NCBI RefSeq assembly: GCF_024259865.1
Contig: NZ_JAKUDN010000002.1
Location: forward strand, 323,591-387,590
Source: Candidatus Synchoanobacter obligatus
GTDB lineage: Bacteria > Pseudomonadota > Gammaproteobacteria > Comchoanobacterales > Comchoanobacteraceae
DNA: 64,000 bases
Direction: 5' to 3'
A program made the translations under genes and the position numbers. A model generated the notes under the pieces. That model saw only the letters and a program-made list of their open reading frames with translations. It was not told the origin of the DNA and did not search any database. Positions within the stretch are counted from its first letter, which is position 1; every line of letters starts with the position of its first letter. This document shows, one piece after another, positions 56,378 through 64,000 of this stretch.

Positions 56378-56470
56378 GCGTATCTGACTTTATCGTTATT
56401 GTCTCATTAAGGTTGTTGATCCTAGTGATAGCTTGTGTTAATGTAAGTTAAGATCAATAATTTTTAAGAG

Positions 56471-58264
56471 ATGATGAAAAAACTTTATTCGTGGGTGTTT
56501 AAAGGGCTAGAAATATGCTCTGATTTCAAGTTATGGTTGTTAAATAGCAAAGTAGCTGTTTCCTCAGTTTTGAAAGACTTAAGAAACTTACTTGGCGTTG
56601 TTTGCCCTTATTTTTTTGCTATAACCCTTCAGGCTATACTCTATGGTTGGGTGCTAAACATGGCAGGGCCTTTGGCTTCATTTGGTGCTATGATCACGTC
56701 GTCTCTTTTAGCCAGTTATTGGTACCATAAGATGCGATATAGAACCATGCCTCTAAATCACCCCCAGATATTTAAGATGTTTTCTCATTTCCTGATAGGC
56801 AATGGTGCAGCAACGGCATACATGTTAGCGTTTTCAATATGTTTCCGCTATGAAGTTCTTGCTTATGAATCCCTGTTTTTTTGCTACTTTTTGTCACAGT
56901 GTGCCGTATTCGAAGGTGCTTTCTTTGAGAGGACACAGACTAGAACGGTAGATAGGGCTAGATTTGAATGGATTCCTCAGACGCTTCCTCAATTTGTTGG
57001 TTCTGTGGTTGCTCCTTTTTTCATGGCAGCATTCTTTTTGTCGTTTCCAAATATGATGCTAGGTAGTGTTGCTATATCACTTTTGATTATAGGGATGTAC
57101 CATATTTATCCAGGATTGTTTGAGAAGGTCTATACACAACCGGCATTTTATTTCCTAACTGCCTGGATTTTAGAGGGGTATAAATTCCTTCTTGAGGTAT
57201 GTTCATATTTGGCAGTTAGGTTGTGGCTAGGGTCTTTTGTAATGCTTTTCTTGCTAATGGGATTTGGTGTTTTGTGGTGTTATGTATATGCGCCTGAAAT
57301 ATCGTGTGTTCTCGTCATCATGTTGGCTGCATTTTCGTATTATGCTGCTCAATACCCTGAGCACCAATTAGCGACTTTATTTCATAAAGGTATTAGTGAG
57401 CTTCATGAATTAGTGAGAAACCTAAGTGATAGGGTTTTCAGAAGTATTCATCCTTTCTTGAATATGGCTCCAAATGCATTGACGCCTGAGGATCAAAATA
57501 ACTTGGATAGATACCATCTTGCAATAAAGCCTGCTTTTGAAGAGCCTGAAGGTTCAGCCATTCTGCCTTTTTTGAAAGCATTTTCAGCAAAAGAAACTTG
57601 GGACAACTTTATATATGCGATTAGTTTTGCGACACAGTCAACAAAAGCATTACACGCACTTTCGACTACTATTATACAGGAAGATATAGCTGAGCGAGGG
57701 CGTGTGAAGCGTATTGGTGAGCCTTGGGCTAGAGTTAACTATGCGATCCCTATTGTTCAGGCTTTGTATGGCGAGAATAATTGGGCTCTTCGTCGTATCT
57801 TCAATGCTAATGGTCAGTATGAACCTAGAAGCTTCATACGAAAGTATATTTTTGAAGAAGGTATTCAAGTACTTGATCGGAGTTATGAAAGGGACCCGTT
57901 TTTTATTTTAACCACAGAACATAGGCTATTGCACAAGGTCGCACCATTAATGGATGCTGCTTGTTTAAAAAGTATGGTTGAGTATATCAAGTGCTCTCAG
58001 TCAGTTACAAAAATCGTGATTCCCCTTGAGATATGGGCAACCATTGTTTCCCCATGTTTGGCGTTGATGACCATTCGTGATTTCTGGGATAGTGTCGACT
58101 CTCAGCCCTATAATAACTTCGATCCGCTGTCAATAAAGCTTCCTGAGTTGGTGTATGGTGAGTTTCAGCAAGAAGAACATTCTGAAGATCAGCAGAAATA
58201 TACAGAATTTTTGAGTTTAGATGGTGTCGGTGTATCCTACAGTTATATAGAACAGAGTCTATAA
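56471..58264 (+). CDS. Large membrane protein next to icmB, unknown (intact member of a paralogous pair)
   Basis: I do not recognise this 597-residue protein. It has paired hydrophobic segments in its first half: about 40-65, 68-85, 103-130, 135-145, 175-200, 200-215, 225-245, 255-275 and 278-292, and a hydrophilic C-terminal half (residues about 300-597) with SMVEYIKCSQSVTKIVIPLE and TEFLSLDGVGVSYSYIEQSL. ATG 56471 is preceded by AAGAG. A second, broken copy lies at 58375-60156. The last 100 residues are almost identical in both. Its place directly after a Dot/Icm operon, without a housekeeping role, makes it a candidate substrate or accessory of the secretion system; this is inference. Confidence 0.7.
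   Translation: MMKKLYSWVFKGLEICSDFKLWLLNSKVAVSSVLKDLRNLLGVVCPYFFAITLQAILYGWVLNMAGPLASFGAMITSSLLASYWYHKMRYRTMPLNHPQIFKMFSHFLIGNGAATAYMLAFSICFRYEVLAYESLFFCYFLSQCAVFEGAFFERTQTRTVDRARFEWIPQTLPQFVGSVVAPFFMAAFFLSFPNMMLGSVAISLLIIGMYHIYPGLFEKVYTQPAFYFLTAWILEGYKFLLEVCSYLAVRLWLGSFVMLFLLMGFGVLWCYVYAPEISCVLVIMLAAFSYYAAQYPEHQLATLFHKGISELHELVRNLSDRVFRSIHPFLNMAPNALTPEDQNNLDRYHLAIKPAFEEPEGSAILPFLKAFSAKETWDNFIYAISFATQSTKALHALSTTIIQEDIAERGRVKRIGEPWARVNYAIPIVQALYGENNWALRRIFNANGQYEPRSFIRKYIFEEGIQVLDRSYERDPFFILTTEHRLLHKVAPLMDAACLKSMVEYIKCSQSVTKIVIPLEIWATIVSPCLALMTIRDFWDSVDSQPYNNFDPLSIKLPELVYGEFQQEEHSEDQQKYTEFLSLDGVGVSYSYIEQSL
57937..58246 (+). repeat. 310-bp segment nearly identical to 59811-60120
   Basis: This block is gap-free against 59811-60120. 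By hand count 18 of 310 positions differ (about 94% identical), while the sequence just upstream is clearly diverged between the two paralogs. The sharp boundary at GGTCGCACC is a sign of gene conversion or recent partial duplication. Confidence 0.9.
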
Positions 58265-58374
58265 GTGTATTTGAATATTCTTGATGTTTTTTATTGAGGG
58301 TTGGCTAAGAAAAATTGTAGACATTGGCTTCATACTGCCTTACATTATACAGATAAGTAGACAATAGGATTGCC

Positions 58375-60156
58375 ATGATTATACAACTACTAAAGTTAGC
58401 GTCATCTTTTACGAAGGCAGGGAATGGTTTAATCTTAGATTTTTTTACGGATTTACGTTCTAGTATATTACTTGTATGTAATAAGATCTACAGTGGCATA
58501 CTTTTGGTTTTGGATCTCTATCTGTCTTATCTGGTTGCGATAACCATTCAGTCTTTCTTATATTTTTGGGTGCTGACACTTGCGGGTCCTCTGGCTTCAT
58601 TTGCTGTGATGTTTGGTGTCTCACTTGCCGCCAGTTATTGGTATCACAATAACCGCTATAAAACCATGCCACTAAATTACCCCAAAATATTTGAAACGTT
58701 TATGCGTTTTAATCTGGGTAAGGGCGCATTAACGTCATATATGCTGGCGTTTTCCATATTCTTTGGTCATACATTTATCAGGATTGAAGATCTTTTTTTC
58801 TTGTATTACTTTATAGCTGGTGTAATAAATTATGTTTTGCTTTTTACAGGTCTAGATGGCCACACTAATGATAGCAGTTTCGATAGACCCACTTTTAGTT
58901 TTGAGAGTACGGTGCAGAGCTTTTTTTTAGTAGTCTTCTATTTGACTTTTTCAAATATCATGCAGGGTATGGTTTTGTCATCAGTTATTTTAATAGGGTT
59001 ATATCAGATCTATCCTACAATGTTTGCAAAGGTATACCAGCAACCATCCTTTTAGTTTTTAACTACTTGGATTTTAGATGGATATAAATTTTTACGAGAG
59101 GTGGTTTTTCACTCCCTGCTATATCCGGTCGTTCTTGCCCTTTTAACTCTGTTTATTGTATCTACCAGTTTAATTGTTGGTTTTATTCTTGTAAATGAAA
59201 TGAGATTTTTATTTGGGATAGGGTGTTATTTTCTTGCATTATACATGCTGATCTTTCCTGAACATCTAATAAACATCATGCTTATGTATTATTTAGAGAG
59301 TCTGGTTATAGCCCCATTATCTATAGTCTTAAGGCCGTTAATGACTTTTTTTGAGAAGACCCTGATATATTTGAGTATGTCGCCCAATGCATTGATGAAA
59401 GAAGATCAACAGAATCTTGAAGCATATTGTTTGGCCATAGAGCCTGCGATTGAAGAAGAAGATGGTTCAGCGATTTTACCATTTAGAAAATTACTTTCTG
59501 ATCATGACTCTAGATTAAAGATAGTGAGGTATGCTACTATGTCGCCGAAAGCACTCCATGATTTTTCTGTTGCAGTCATGTCTGAGACTAATCACGAGGA
59601 TATTGTAGGAACTTATTCATATACTGCCATGTTGTTGGGTGATATTTTAGGTAAAGACGATGATACAAATAGGGAACTTGGGCAGTGGGAGACGGGTTAT
59701 ACAAAATTTATTCGTAGCTATATGTATTCTCAAAATATTCAGGTAGCTGTAGGGAATATTTACAACGATCCATTTCTTAATATCAGTACAAGGCGCTTGA
59801 AGCTGGATAGGGTCGCACCATTAATGGATGCTGCTTGTTTAAAAAGTATGGTTGAGTATATCAAGTGCTCTCCGTCAGTTACAAAAATCGTGATTCCCCC
59901 TGAGATATGGGCAACCATTGTTTTCCCATATTTGGCGTTGATGACCATTCGTGATTTTTGGGGTAGTGTCAATCCTCATTCCTATAATAACTTCGACCCG
60001 CTGTCAATAAAGATTCCTGAGTTGGTGTATGGTGAGTTTCAGAAAGAAGAACTTTCTGGAGGTCAGCAGAAATATACAGAATTTTTGAGTTTAGATGGTG
60101 TCGATGTATCCTACAGTTATGTTGATTCTGATGTGACGTCTAATCATGTATTCTAG
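58375..60156 (+). pseudogene. Second copy of the icmB-adjacent membrane protein, interrupted by an in-frame TAG
   Basis: This reading frame is 593 sense codons long apart from one amber codon at 59053-59055, and follows the same plan as the intact copy at 56471. The break is in QQPSF*FLTTWILDGYKFLRE, where the intact copy has TQPAFYFLTAWILEGYKFL, so a Tyr TAT has become TAG. The rest is open: membrane segments in the first half (residues about 50-90, 115-140, 178-210 and, after the stop, 245-300) and the conserved C-terminal block. A weak promoter is possible at 58324-58351 (TTGGCT, 16 nt, TATACA). Either it is a fresh pseudogene, or two proteins are made (226 and about 351 residues, the latter from GTG 59101), or the codon is read through. 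Confidence 0.75.
59811..60120 (+). repeat. 310-bp segment nearly identical to 57937-58246
   Basis: This is the second copy of the conserved block; see the first copy for the count. It encodes the shared C-terminal VAPLMDAACLKSMVEYIKCS and TEFLSLDGV parts, and most differences fall near 59960-59980. Confidence 0.9.
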
Positions 60157-60196
60157 GATAAGACGCCTTTAGCACATGGTGGTTGTAAATATTGAT

Positions 60197-61192
60197 CTAC
60201 TCAGTCTCTTCATGGATACATAAGGGTAAATAATGTGCAAGATGGCTCATGATTCTCTGGTTCATCCATAAGTGGTGGTTGAGAATACCACCACTTATAA
60301 ATCCTACGTGGCCGCCTTTTTCATGGATTTCAAGGGTAACGTTGTTAGAGATTGATTCGGGTTTTGGTAGGTAGTTATAATTTACAATGGGATCATCTTT
60401 TGCAATCATCACCAGTGTTGGGACTTTGATACTATTTAAATAACCTATACTACTGCAGTCTTGATAATATTCATAAATAGAATCGTAGCCATGCATTGGG
60501 GCAGTGAACTGATGGTCAAGGTCTTCTAAGGTTTGTAAATCATGAAGCTTTTTTTGCAATTTTTCGGTGTTGTAGTGGTGTGGGTATTTCTTAATTAGTG
60601 AGCTTTTAATATCATCTAGAAAAATCTTTTGATAGACTTTTCCAAGGCCTTTTTGAATATTTTGTGCCGTTGATGCAAGGTCAAATGGTGGTGATATGGC
60701 AACCGCTGTTTGGCATAATCGGTTTTGTTTGAGTTCTCCTAGAAGTTTTAATAATAGGTTGCCGCCTAATGAATACCCAACCATAGCGATGGGCTGCGTT
60801 GGGAATCGCTGTTTAATAAGGTGGAGAATAAATCGAATATCTTCAGTATCCCCACTGTGGTATTGCCGAAAGGATCTTTGTTTGTCTTGCCCACATCCTC
60901 TAAGGTTAAGTGCTAAAGCTTGCCAATTGGTTTCATGGTGGATTGTGTGCATGAGTGAGTTGATGTAATGAGAGTTTGCTGATCCTTGTAAACCATGTAA
61001 CAATATGACAATAGGGCCTGAGGACTTATCAGTCCAAACACCGTCAATATAGTCTCCATCAGACAATTCAAATCGTTCCTCTCTAAGGGGGACCGGATAA
61101 CGTTTCATGAATAAAGTTGGGTAAATGGTTTGAAGGTGGCAATTATTTAGCCACCAAGAAGGTTTAAACGTTGTATTGAATGGGCTATCCAT
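60197..61192 (-). CDS. Alpha/beta hydrolase of the YheT family
   Basis: YheT-type proteins are alpha/beta-hydrolases of uncertain substrate. The 331-residue product has the YheT N-terminal part (PSWWLNNCHLQTIYPTLF, residues about 11-28), the oxyanion loop ILLHGLQGSANSHYI, the nucleophile elbow VGYSLGGNLLLKLLG (Ser near residue 145), the acid in IAKDDPIVNY (near residue 265) and the His in EKGGHVGFISGG (near residue 295), so the triad is complete. Length matches the family (about 340 in E. coli). It is convergent with the broken membrane gene (40-nt gap) and divergent from nadK. Confidence 0.92.
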   Translation of the reverse strand: MDSPFNTTFKPSWWLNNCHLQTIYPTLFMKRYPVPLREERFELSDGDYIDGVWTDKSSGPIVILLHGLQGSANSHYINSLMHTIHHETNWQALALNLRGCGQDKQRSFRQYHSGDTEDIRFILHLIKQRFPTQPIAMVGYSLGGNLLLKLLGELKQNRLCQTAVAISPPFDLASTAQNIQKGLGKVYQKIFLDDIKSSLIKKYPHHYNTEKLQKKLHDLQTLEDLDHQFTAPMHGYDSIYEYYQDCSSIGYLNSIKVPTLVMIAKDDPIVNYNYLPKPESISNNVTLEIHEKGGHVGFISGGILNHHLWMNQRIMSHLAHYLPLCIHEETE

Positions 61193-61261
61193 AGCATGTC
61201 TCTCTGTCCTTAACTCTTTCTTAGCATGATATTTTCATTTGACAGATTTTTTTTATATTAT

Positions 61262-61291
61262 TTGGAATATTTTTGTACGATGAATTATGAT
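61262..61291 (+). promoter_or_regulatory. Putative sigma-70 promoter of nadK
   Basis: TTGGAA (61262-61267) and TATGAT (61286-61291) are spaced by 18 nt. Transcription would start near 61298, ahead of ATG 61322 and after the longer alternative starts, which supports the chosen start. Confidence 0.4.
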
Positions 61292-61321
61292 TGGGCTTAT
61301 GTTATATTGGGTGGGGTGGAT

Positions 61322-62110
61322 ATGGAGACGCAGGTGGCGAAGTTTAAGCGGGTAAAGTTATTCCAATTTGGAGAGAACGAAGCGTTCTTTGAAGTTAGGC
61401 AGCTTCTCAACAAAATGGCGATTGAGTGCGTTGATCAAGAAGAAGAGGCTGAGTTAATATTGGTTCTTGGTGGTGATGGCACTATGTTGCATCAAGCTAA
61501 AATTGCCCATCAGTATCAAATACCTATTTTAGGGATTAATTTAGGACATCTAGGATTTTTAGCAGCATTGGAGCACTCTGACCAAGAGGGGTTGATCGAT
61601 ATCTTAAATGGAGAATACATTGAAGATAGCCGACCCATTTTAAATTGTATGTTAAACAAACAATCATACTTTGCGATTAATGAATTTATGGTCTGTAAAG
61701 ATAAAGCAACACGCATGGTATCATATGATTTGTATATCGATGATGAGTTTGTTTATCAACAAAGAGGAGATGGAATCATCGTTTCAACCAGTACGGGCTC
61801 TAGTGCTTATGCCAGATCTGCAGGAGGGGCTATCATTCACCCTAAAGCTGCGGTGATGAACATTGTACCCATCTGCTCCAGTAAGATGACAACAGGGCCT
61901 ATGATTATTTCTGAATCGTCTACAGTTGAAATTAGAGTGAAGCCATGGAAAGATGGTAAGGCGATGTTTGCTGTGGATGCGCAGGATATATTAGAGGAAA
62001 CACAATCCATTAAAATTCATATGGATAAAAATAGGGTTAGATTTTTACATCCTTTACATTATAATTATTACCGGACATTACAAACCAAATTATCCCATGG
62101 TGAGCTATAG
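61322..62110 (+). CDS. nadK: NAD kinase
   Basis: NAD kinase phosphorylates NAD to NADP. The conserved GGDGTMLH (near residue 44) and the second family segment DGIIVSTSTGSSAYARSAGG (near residue 147) are present, together with INLGHLGFLA and the C-terminal IRVKPWKDGKAMFAVDAQD. At 262 residues from ATG 61322 it is slightly shorter than the 292 of E. coli because the N-terminal part is compact. An earlier in-frame start near 61280 or 61226 is possible but lacks family sequence. The end overlaps the next convergent gene by 6 nt. Confidence 0.94.
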   Translation: METQVAKFKRVKLFQFGENEAFFEVRQLLNKMAIECVDQEEEAELILVLGGDGTMLHQAKIAHQYQIPILGINLGHLGFLAALEHSDQEGLIDILNGEYIEDSRPILNCMLNKQSYFAINEFMVCKDKATRMVSYDLYIDDEFVYQQRGDGIIVSTSTGSSAYARSAGGAIIHPKAAVMNIVPICSSKMTTGPMIISESSTVEIRVKPWKDGKAMFAVDAQDILEETQSIKIHMDKNRVRFLHPLHYNYYRTLQTKLSHGEL

Positions 62111-63568
62111 TGTTAGGTTACATATACTTTCTATCATGCTATGGCACTTTTGTAAGCCATAAGATATGGGCCATGGCACCATAATACCACCATTACCAAT
62201 AGGCATGAGTAGATCATCATAGCTGCTGTTATTATGACACTGATATTGATAACTGTGCTGCAGTTTGTGTGACTGCACAAAGGGATATGAACATGATAAA
62301 TAGCATTGGTAACGGGTGAGATGGCTATACAATACCAAGACTCGGTCAACAGCTGTTATGGCACAAAGCCCCAATACGGCAGTTTGACCACCGAGAAGAG
62401 TGAGGATGTTTGTGCTGGCATACCCTGCAAGAAAGAGCCCATAAAATGGTAAGGTATTTAATAGAAGGTTTAGCGTTATAACCCCTAGGGTATAATAAAG
62501 TGAGCCATCATGATGCCGCGACATTAAATAGCCATTGCAAGATTTGGGAGTATGACCTAAAAACAATTGGATAAAGTCATGTATTGTGAAGGACAAGAGA
62601 AGTTGCAGTCCTAATGTTGCAACGCTTGCGGTAAAAAATATTTGGGTGAATTGATGAGATAGTACATAAGCCCCAATAAGTGCGATACACAATAGTAGCG
62701 GGATGGTGGTTGACTGTATGATCGCAAAAGATGTTTTTTGTCCTTTTGGTTCAAAAATCAGTGATTGTGTTGCAAGAAAGAACGCTAAAAGTGATGCGTA
62801 TAACATTGAAAAAGAAGCGGCAACAGTCACTGCAATAATGGCAGCAATCCACCAATATGTATCACTTGAGCACTGAAACTTAAGGCGATAGTGGTTTCCA
62901 ACTTGCAGCTGTCCTTCATAGTAAGAGAGGTTCTTTTGCTTGTGAGACTTAAGAGAAATAACCAAGTGCTCAGCTTCACCGAGGTGGAATACGGTGCTTG
63001 GTGTTTCATGTTCCTCAGGTAATACCGATGCAAATTTGGGGTCCAGACCTCTTATAAAGCTGCTCAAAGAATTCTCTTCGTTTTTCTCAGTAAACTGTTT
63101 GTTGCAGTCAGGTGTTATGCGAATCCTACGTTCTGGAAAAAAATTGAGGCGAGCAAGCACATCAATGGGACTTGTAGCATCCTCATTAGGAAGTGGGTAG
63201 TTGTAACCTTTAAAAGCCAAATAAGGGAAATAGAGTTCGCAAATACACCAAAACTTGTTTAAATAGGCTTTTGAGTTTATTTCATCATTTTGCATGATAG
63301 GGAGATTCGTTATCGATTCAATCACTTCTTGAAAGGTCTTTTTAGAATAGTTTTGGTACAGTTCTGTGATTAAGTCTGACTTTCCATAACGGCGATGGTA
63401 GCCGATGGCAAGGACATTACGTGCTGAGGCTTGTAAAGTAAAAAAGCCAATGAAGCAAGCTAGAGGTTGTATGCTTAGAGCAAATAATACCAAACAGACA
63501 AGTTTTAATAGTAAGCTATTGGTGAGTAACTCAAGGATAAATTTGACAAGGGTCCAAAGTAAGCTCAT
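62105..63568 (-). CDS. Multi-pass membrane protein of 487 residues, unknown
   Basis: I do not recognise this protein. It begins with two hydrophobic segments (about 8-32 and 35-50), then a hydrophilic region of about 180 residues that includes SDLITELYQNYSKKTFQEVI and basic and acidic stretches, then a cluster of about six membrane segments (residues about 240-400), and a Cys/His/Tyr-rich C-terminus (CYLSCSYPFVQSHKLQHSYQ; about six Cys after residue 410). Its size and layout recall the membrane-protein pair at 56471-60156, but I see no sequence likeness. It starts 3 nt after the stop of the MFS transporter gene on the same strand, so the two are likely co-transcribed. Function is unknown. Confidence 0.65.
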   Translation of the reverse strand: MSLLWTLVKFILELLTNSLLLKLVCLVLFALSIQPLACFIGFFTLQASARNVLAIGYHRRYGKSDLITELYQNYSKKTFQEVIESITNLPIMQNDEINSKAYLNKFWCICELYFPYLAFKGYNYPLPNEDATSPIDVLARLNFFPERRIRITPDCNKQFTEKNEENSLSSFIRGLDPKFASVLPEEHETPSTVFHLGEAEHLVISLKSHKQKNLSYYEGQLQVGNHYRLKFQCSSDTYWWIAAIIAVTVAASFSMLYASLLAFFLATQSLIFEPKGQKTSFAIIQSTTIPLLLCIALIGAYVLSHQFTQIFFTASVATLGLQLLLSFTIHDFIQLFLGHTPKSCNGYLMSRHHDGSLYYTLGVITLNLLLNTLPFYGLFLAGYASTNILTLLGGQTAVLGLCAITAVDRVLVLYSHLTRYQCYLSCSYPFVQSHKLQHSYQYQCHNNSSYDDLLMPIGNGGIMVPWPISYGLQKCHSMIESICNLTL

Positions 63569-63571
63569 GAT

Positions 63572-64000
63572 TTAGGCCTGTGTGTTTGGTAGCTTATAGC
63601 TTGCGATAATTCCCAATAGCAGGACAACAAAAATAGGACTGAAGCAGTATTGAAAGTCATGGAGTTGGTATTCTTGTGTGTCTGCTAAGCTTAACAGATA
63701 GTTGACCAGTGGTTGAATGGCAAAGCCTCCAGCAATCACCCCAACATTACAAAAGCTAACAGCAGTTGCGAGGGTTTGTTTTGGGCTATAATCAGAGATC
63801 AGGCTAAAGGCGACCGGTTGCCCACCGGCAGAGATACCTGCAGTGAACAATAAGCCATTGATGAGATACATATGAGTGATGGATCCTGAAAGCAGTACCC
63901 CCAATGCCAGAGCACTGATCACATACATGAAAATAATGGGCAAGGCTTTATTGGTAGTGTGTTCACACCAATAGCCTGCTAAAGGACTGGATACAGCAAT
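63572..64000 (-). CDS. MFS transporter, C-terminal part (runs off the right edge)
   Basis: The frame is open to base 64000, where the N-terminal part is cut off, so at least 142 residues are visible. The visible part begins IAVSSPLAGYWCEHTTNKAL and has the conserved cytoplasmic loop G-Y/W-x-x-x-x-N/K style of MFS proteins followed by four to five membrane segments (FMYVISALALGVLLSGS; YLINGLLFTAGISAGGQPVA; VGVIAGGFAIQPLVNYLL; FVVLLLGIIASYKL). The G-x-x-x-G-x-Q-P motif near residue 58 is typical of sugar-phosphate or drug/H+ antiporter families. Substrate unknown. An internal TTG at 63943 is not the real start. Its stop lies 3 nt before the start of the next gene. Confidence 0.75.
   Translation of the reverse strand: MAVSSPLAGYWCEHTTNKALPIIFMYVISALALGVLLSGSITHMYLINGLLFTAGISAGGQPVAFSLISDYSPKQTLATAVSFCNVGVIAGGFAIQPLVNYLLSLADTQEYQLHDFQYCFSPIFVVLLLGIIASYKLPNTQA

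Noticed and set aside
63943-63943. TTG start for the MFS gene at the right edge
   Set aside because: The frame continues open to base 64000 with membrane-protein sequence, so the gene is cut by the window rather than starting here.

Overview
The window carries most of a Dot/Icm (type IVB) secretion system embedded among ordinary gammaproteobacterial housekeeping genes. The order gmk-rpoZ-spoT, a FeoABC iron transporter and a nearly complete Dot/Icm locus point to the order Legionellales or a close relative, probably host-associated or intracellular. The genus cannot be told from the sequence. AT content is moderately high and coding density is very high, with many overlapping genes.

Layout. 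(1) 1-2179, minus strand: icmW, an unrecognised secreted protein, and icmX cut by the window edge. (2) 2244-23257, mostly housekeeping: phosphopantetheinyl transferase, ssb, acnA, a small accessory patch (5971-7386) with a frameshifted leucine-rich-repeat gene, an M16 peptidase pair, rph, gmk-rpoZ-spoT, a flavoprotein reductase, an arginase-like protein without metal ligands, pcnB, feoABC, murJ and cysS. (3) 23346-35503: four large DotA/TraY-family membrane proteins in a row, with icmV just before the second. (4) 35527-39544, minus strand: dotD-dotC-dotB and a methyltransferase/TPR-like gene. (5) 39609-56377: a single-direction operon icmT-icmS-(icmR position)-icmQ-icmP-icmO-icmN-icmL-(second icmL-like)-icmK-icmE-icmG-icmC-icmD-(two more icmD-like)-icmJ-icmB. 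(6) 56471-64000: two paralogous membrane proteins (the second broken by an amber codon), a YheT-like hydrolase, nadK, an unknown multi-pass membrane protein and a partial MFS transporter.

Together the secretion genes encode the outer-membrane core (DotC, DotD, DotH/IcmK, DotG/IcmE, DotF/IcmG, IcmN-like), inner-membrane parts (DotI/IcmL, IcmV, DotA family, IcmC/IcmD family), the coupling complex (DotL/IcmO, DotM/IcmP, DotN/IcmJ, IcmS, IcmW), the IcmQ/IcmR-type pair and the ATPases DotB and DotO/IcmB. IcmF and IcmH/DotU, which follow icmB in Legionella, are not in the window.

The most unusual aspect is selective multiplication of membrane components: four DotA-family proteins, three IcmD-family proteins and two full-length IcmL-family proteins, all in tandem in the locus. 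Several young tandem duplications (60 bp in dotA, 24 bp and a frameshifting 14 bp in the accessory patch) and a 310-bp near-identical block shared by the two paralogs after icmB suggest active slippage and gene conversion. Promoters were judged by eye against the sigma-70 consensus, and family assignments rest on recalled motifs, length and gene order; no database search was run. No tRNA, rRNA, CRISPR array or insertion sequence was seen, and no gene-free stretch exceeds 300 bases.
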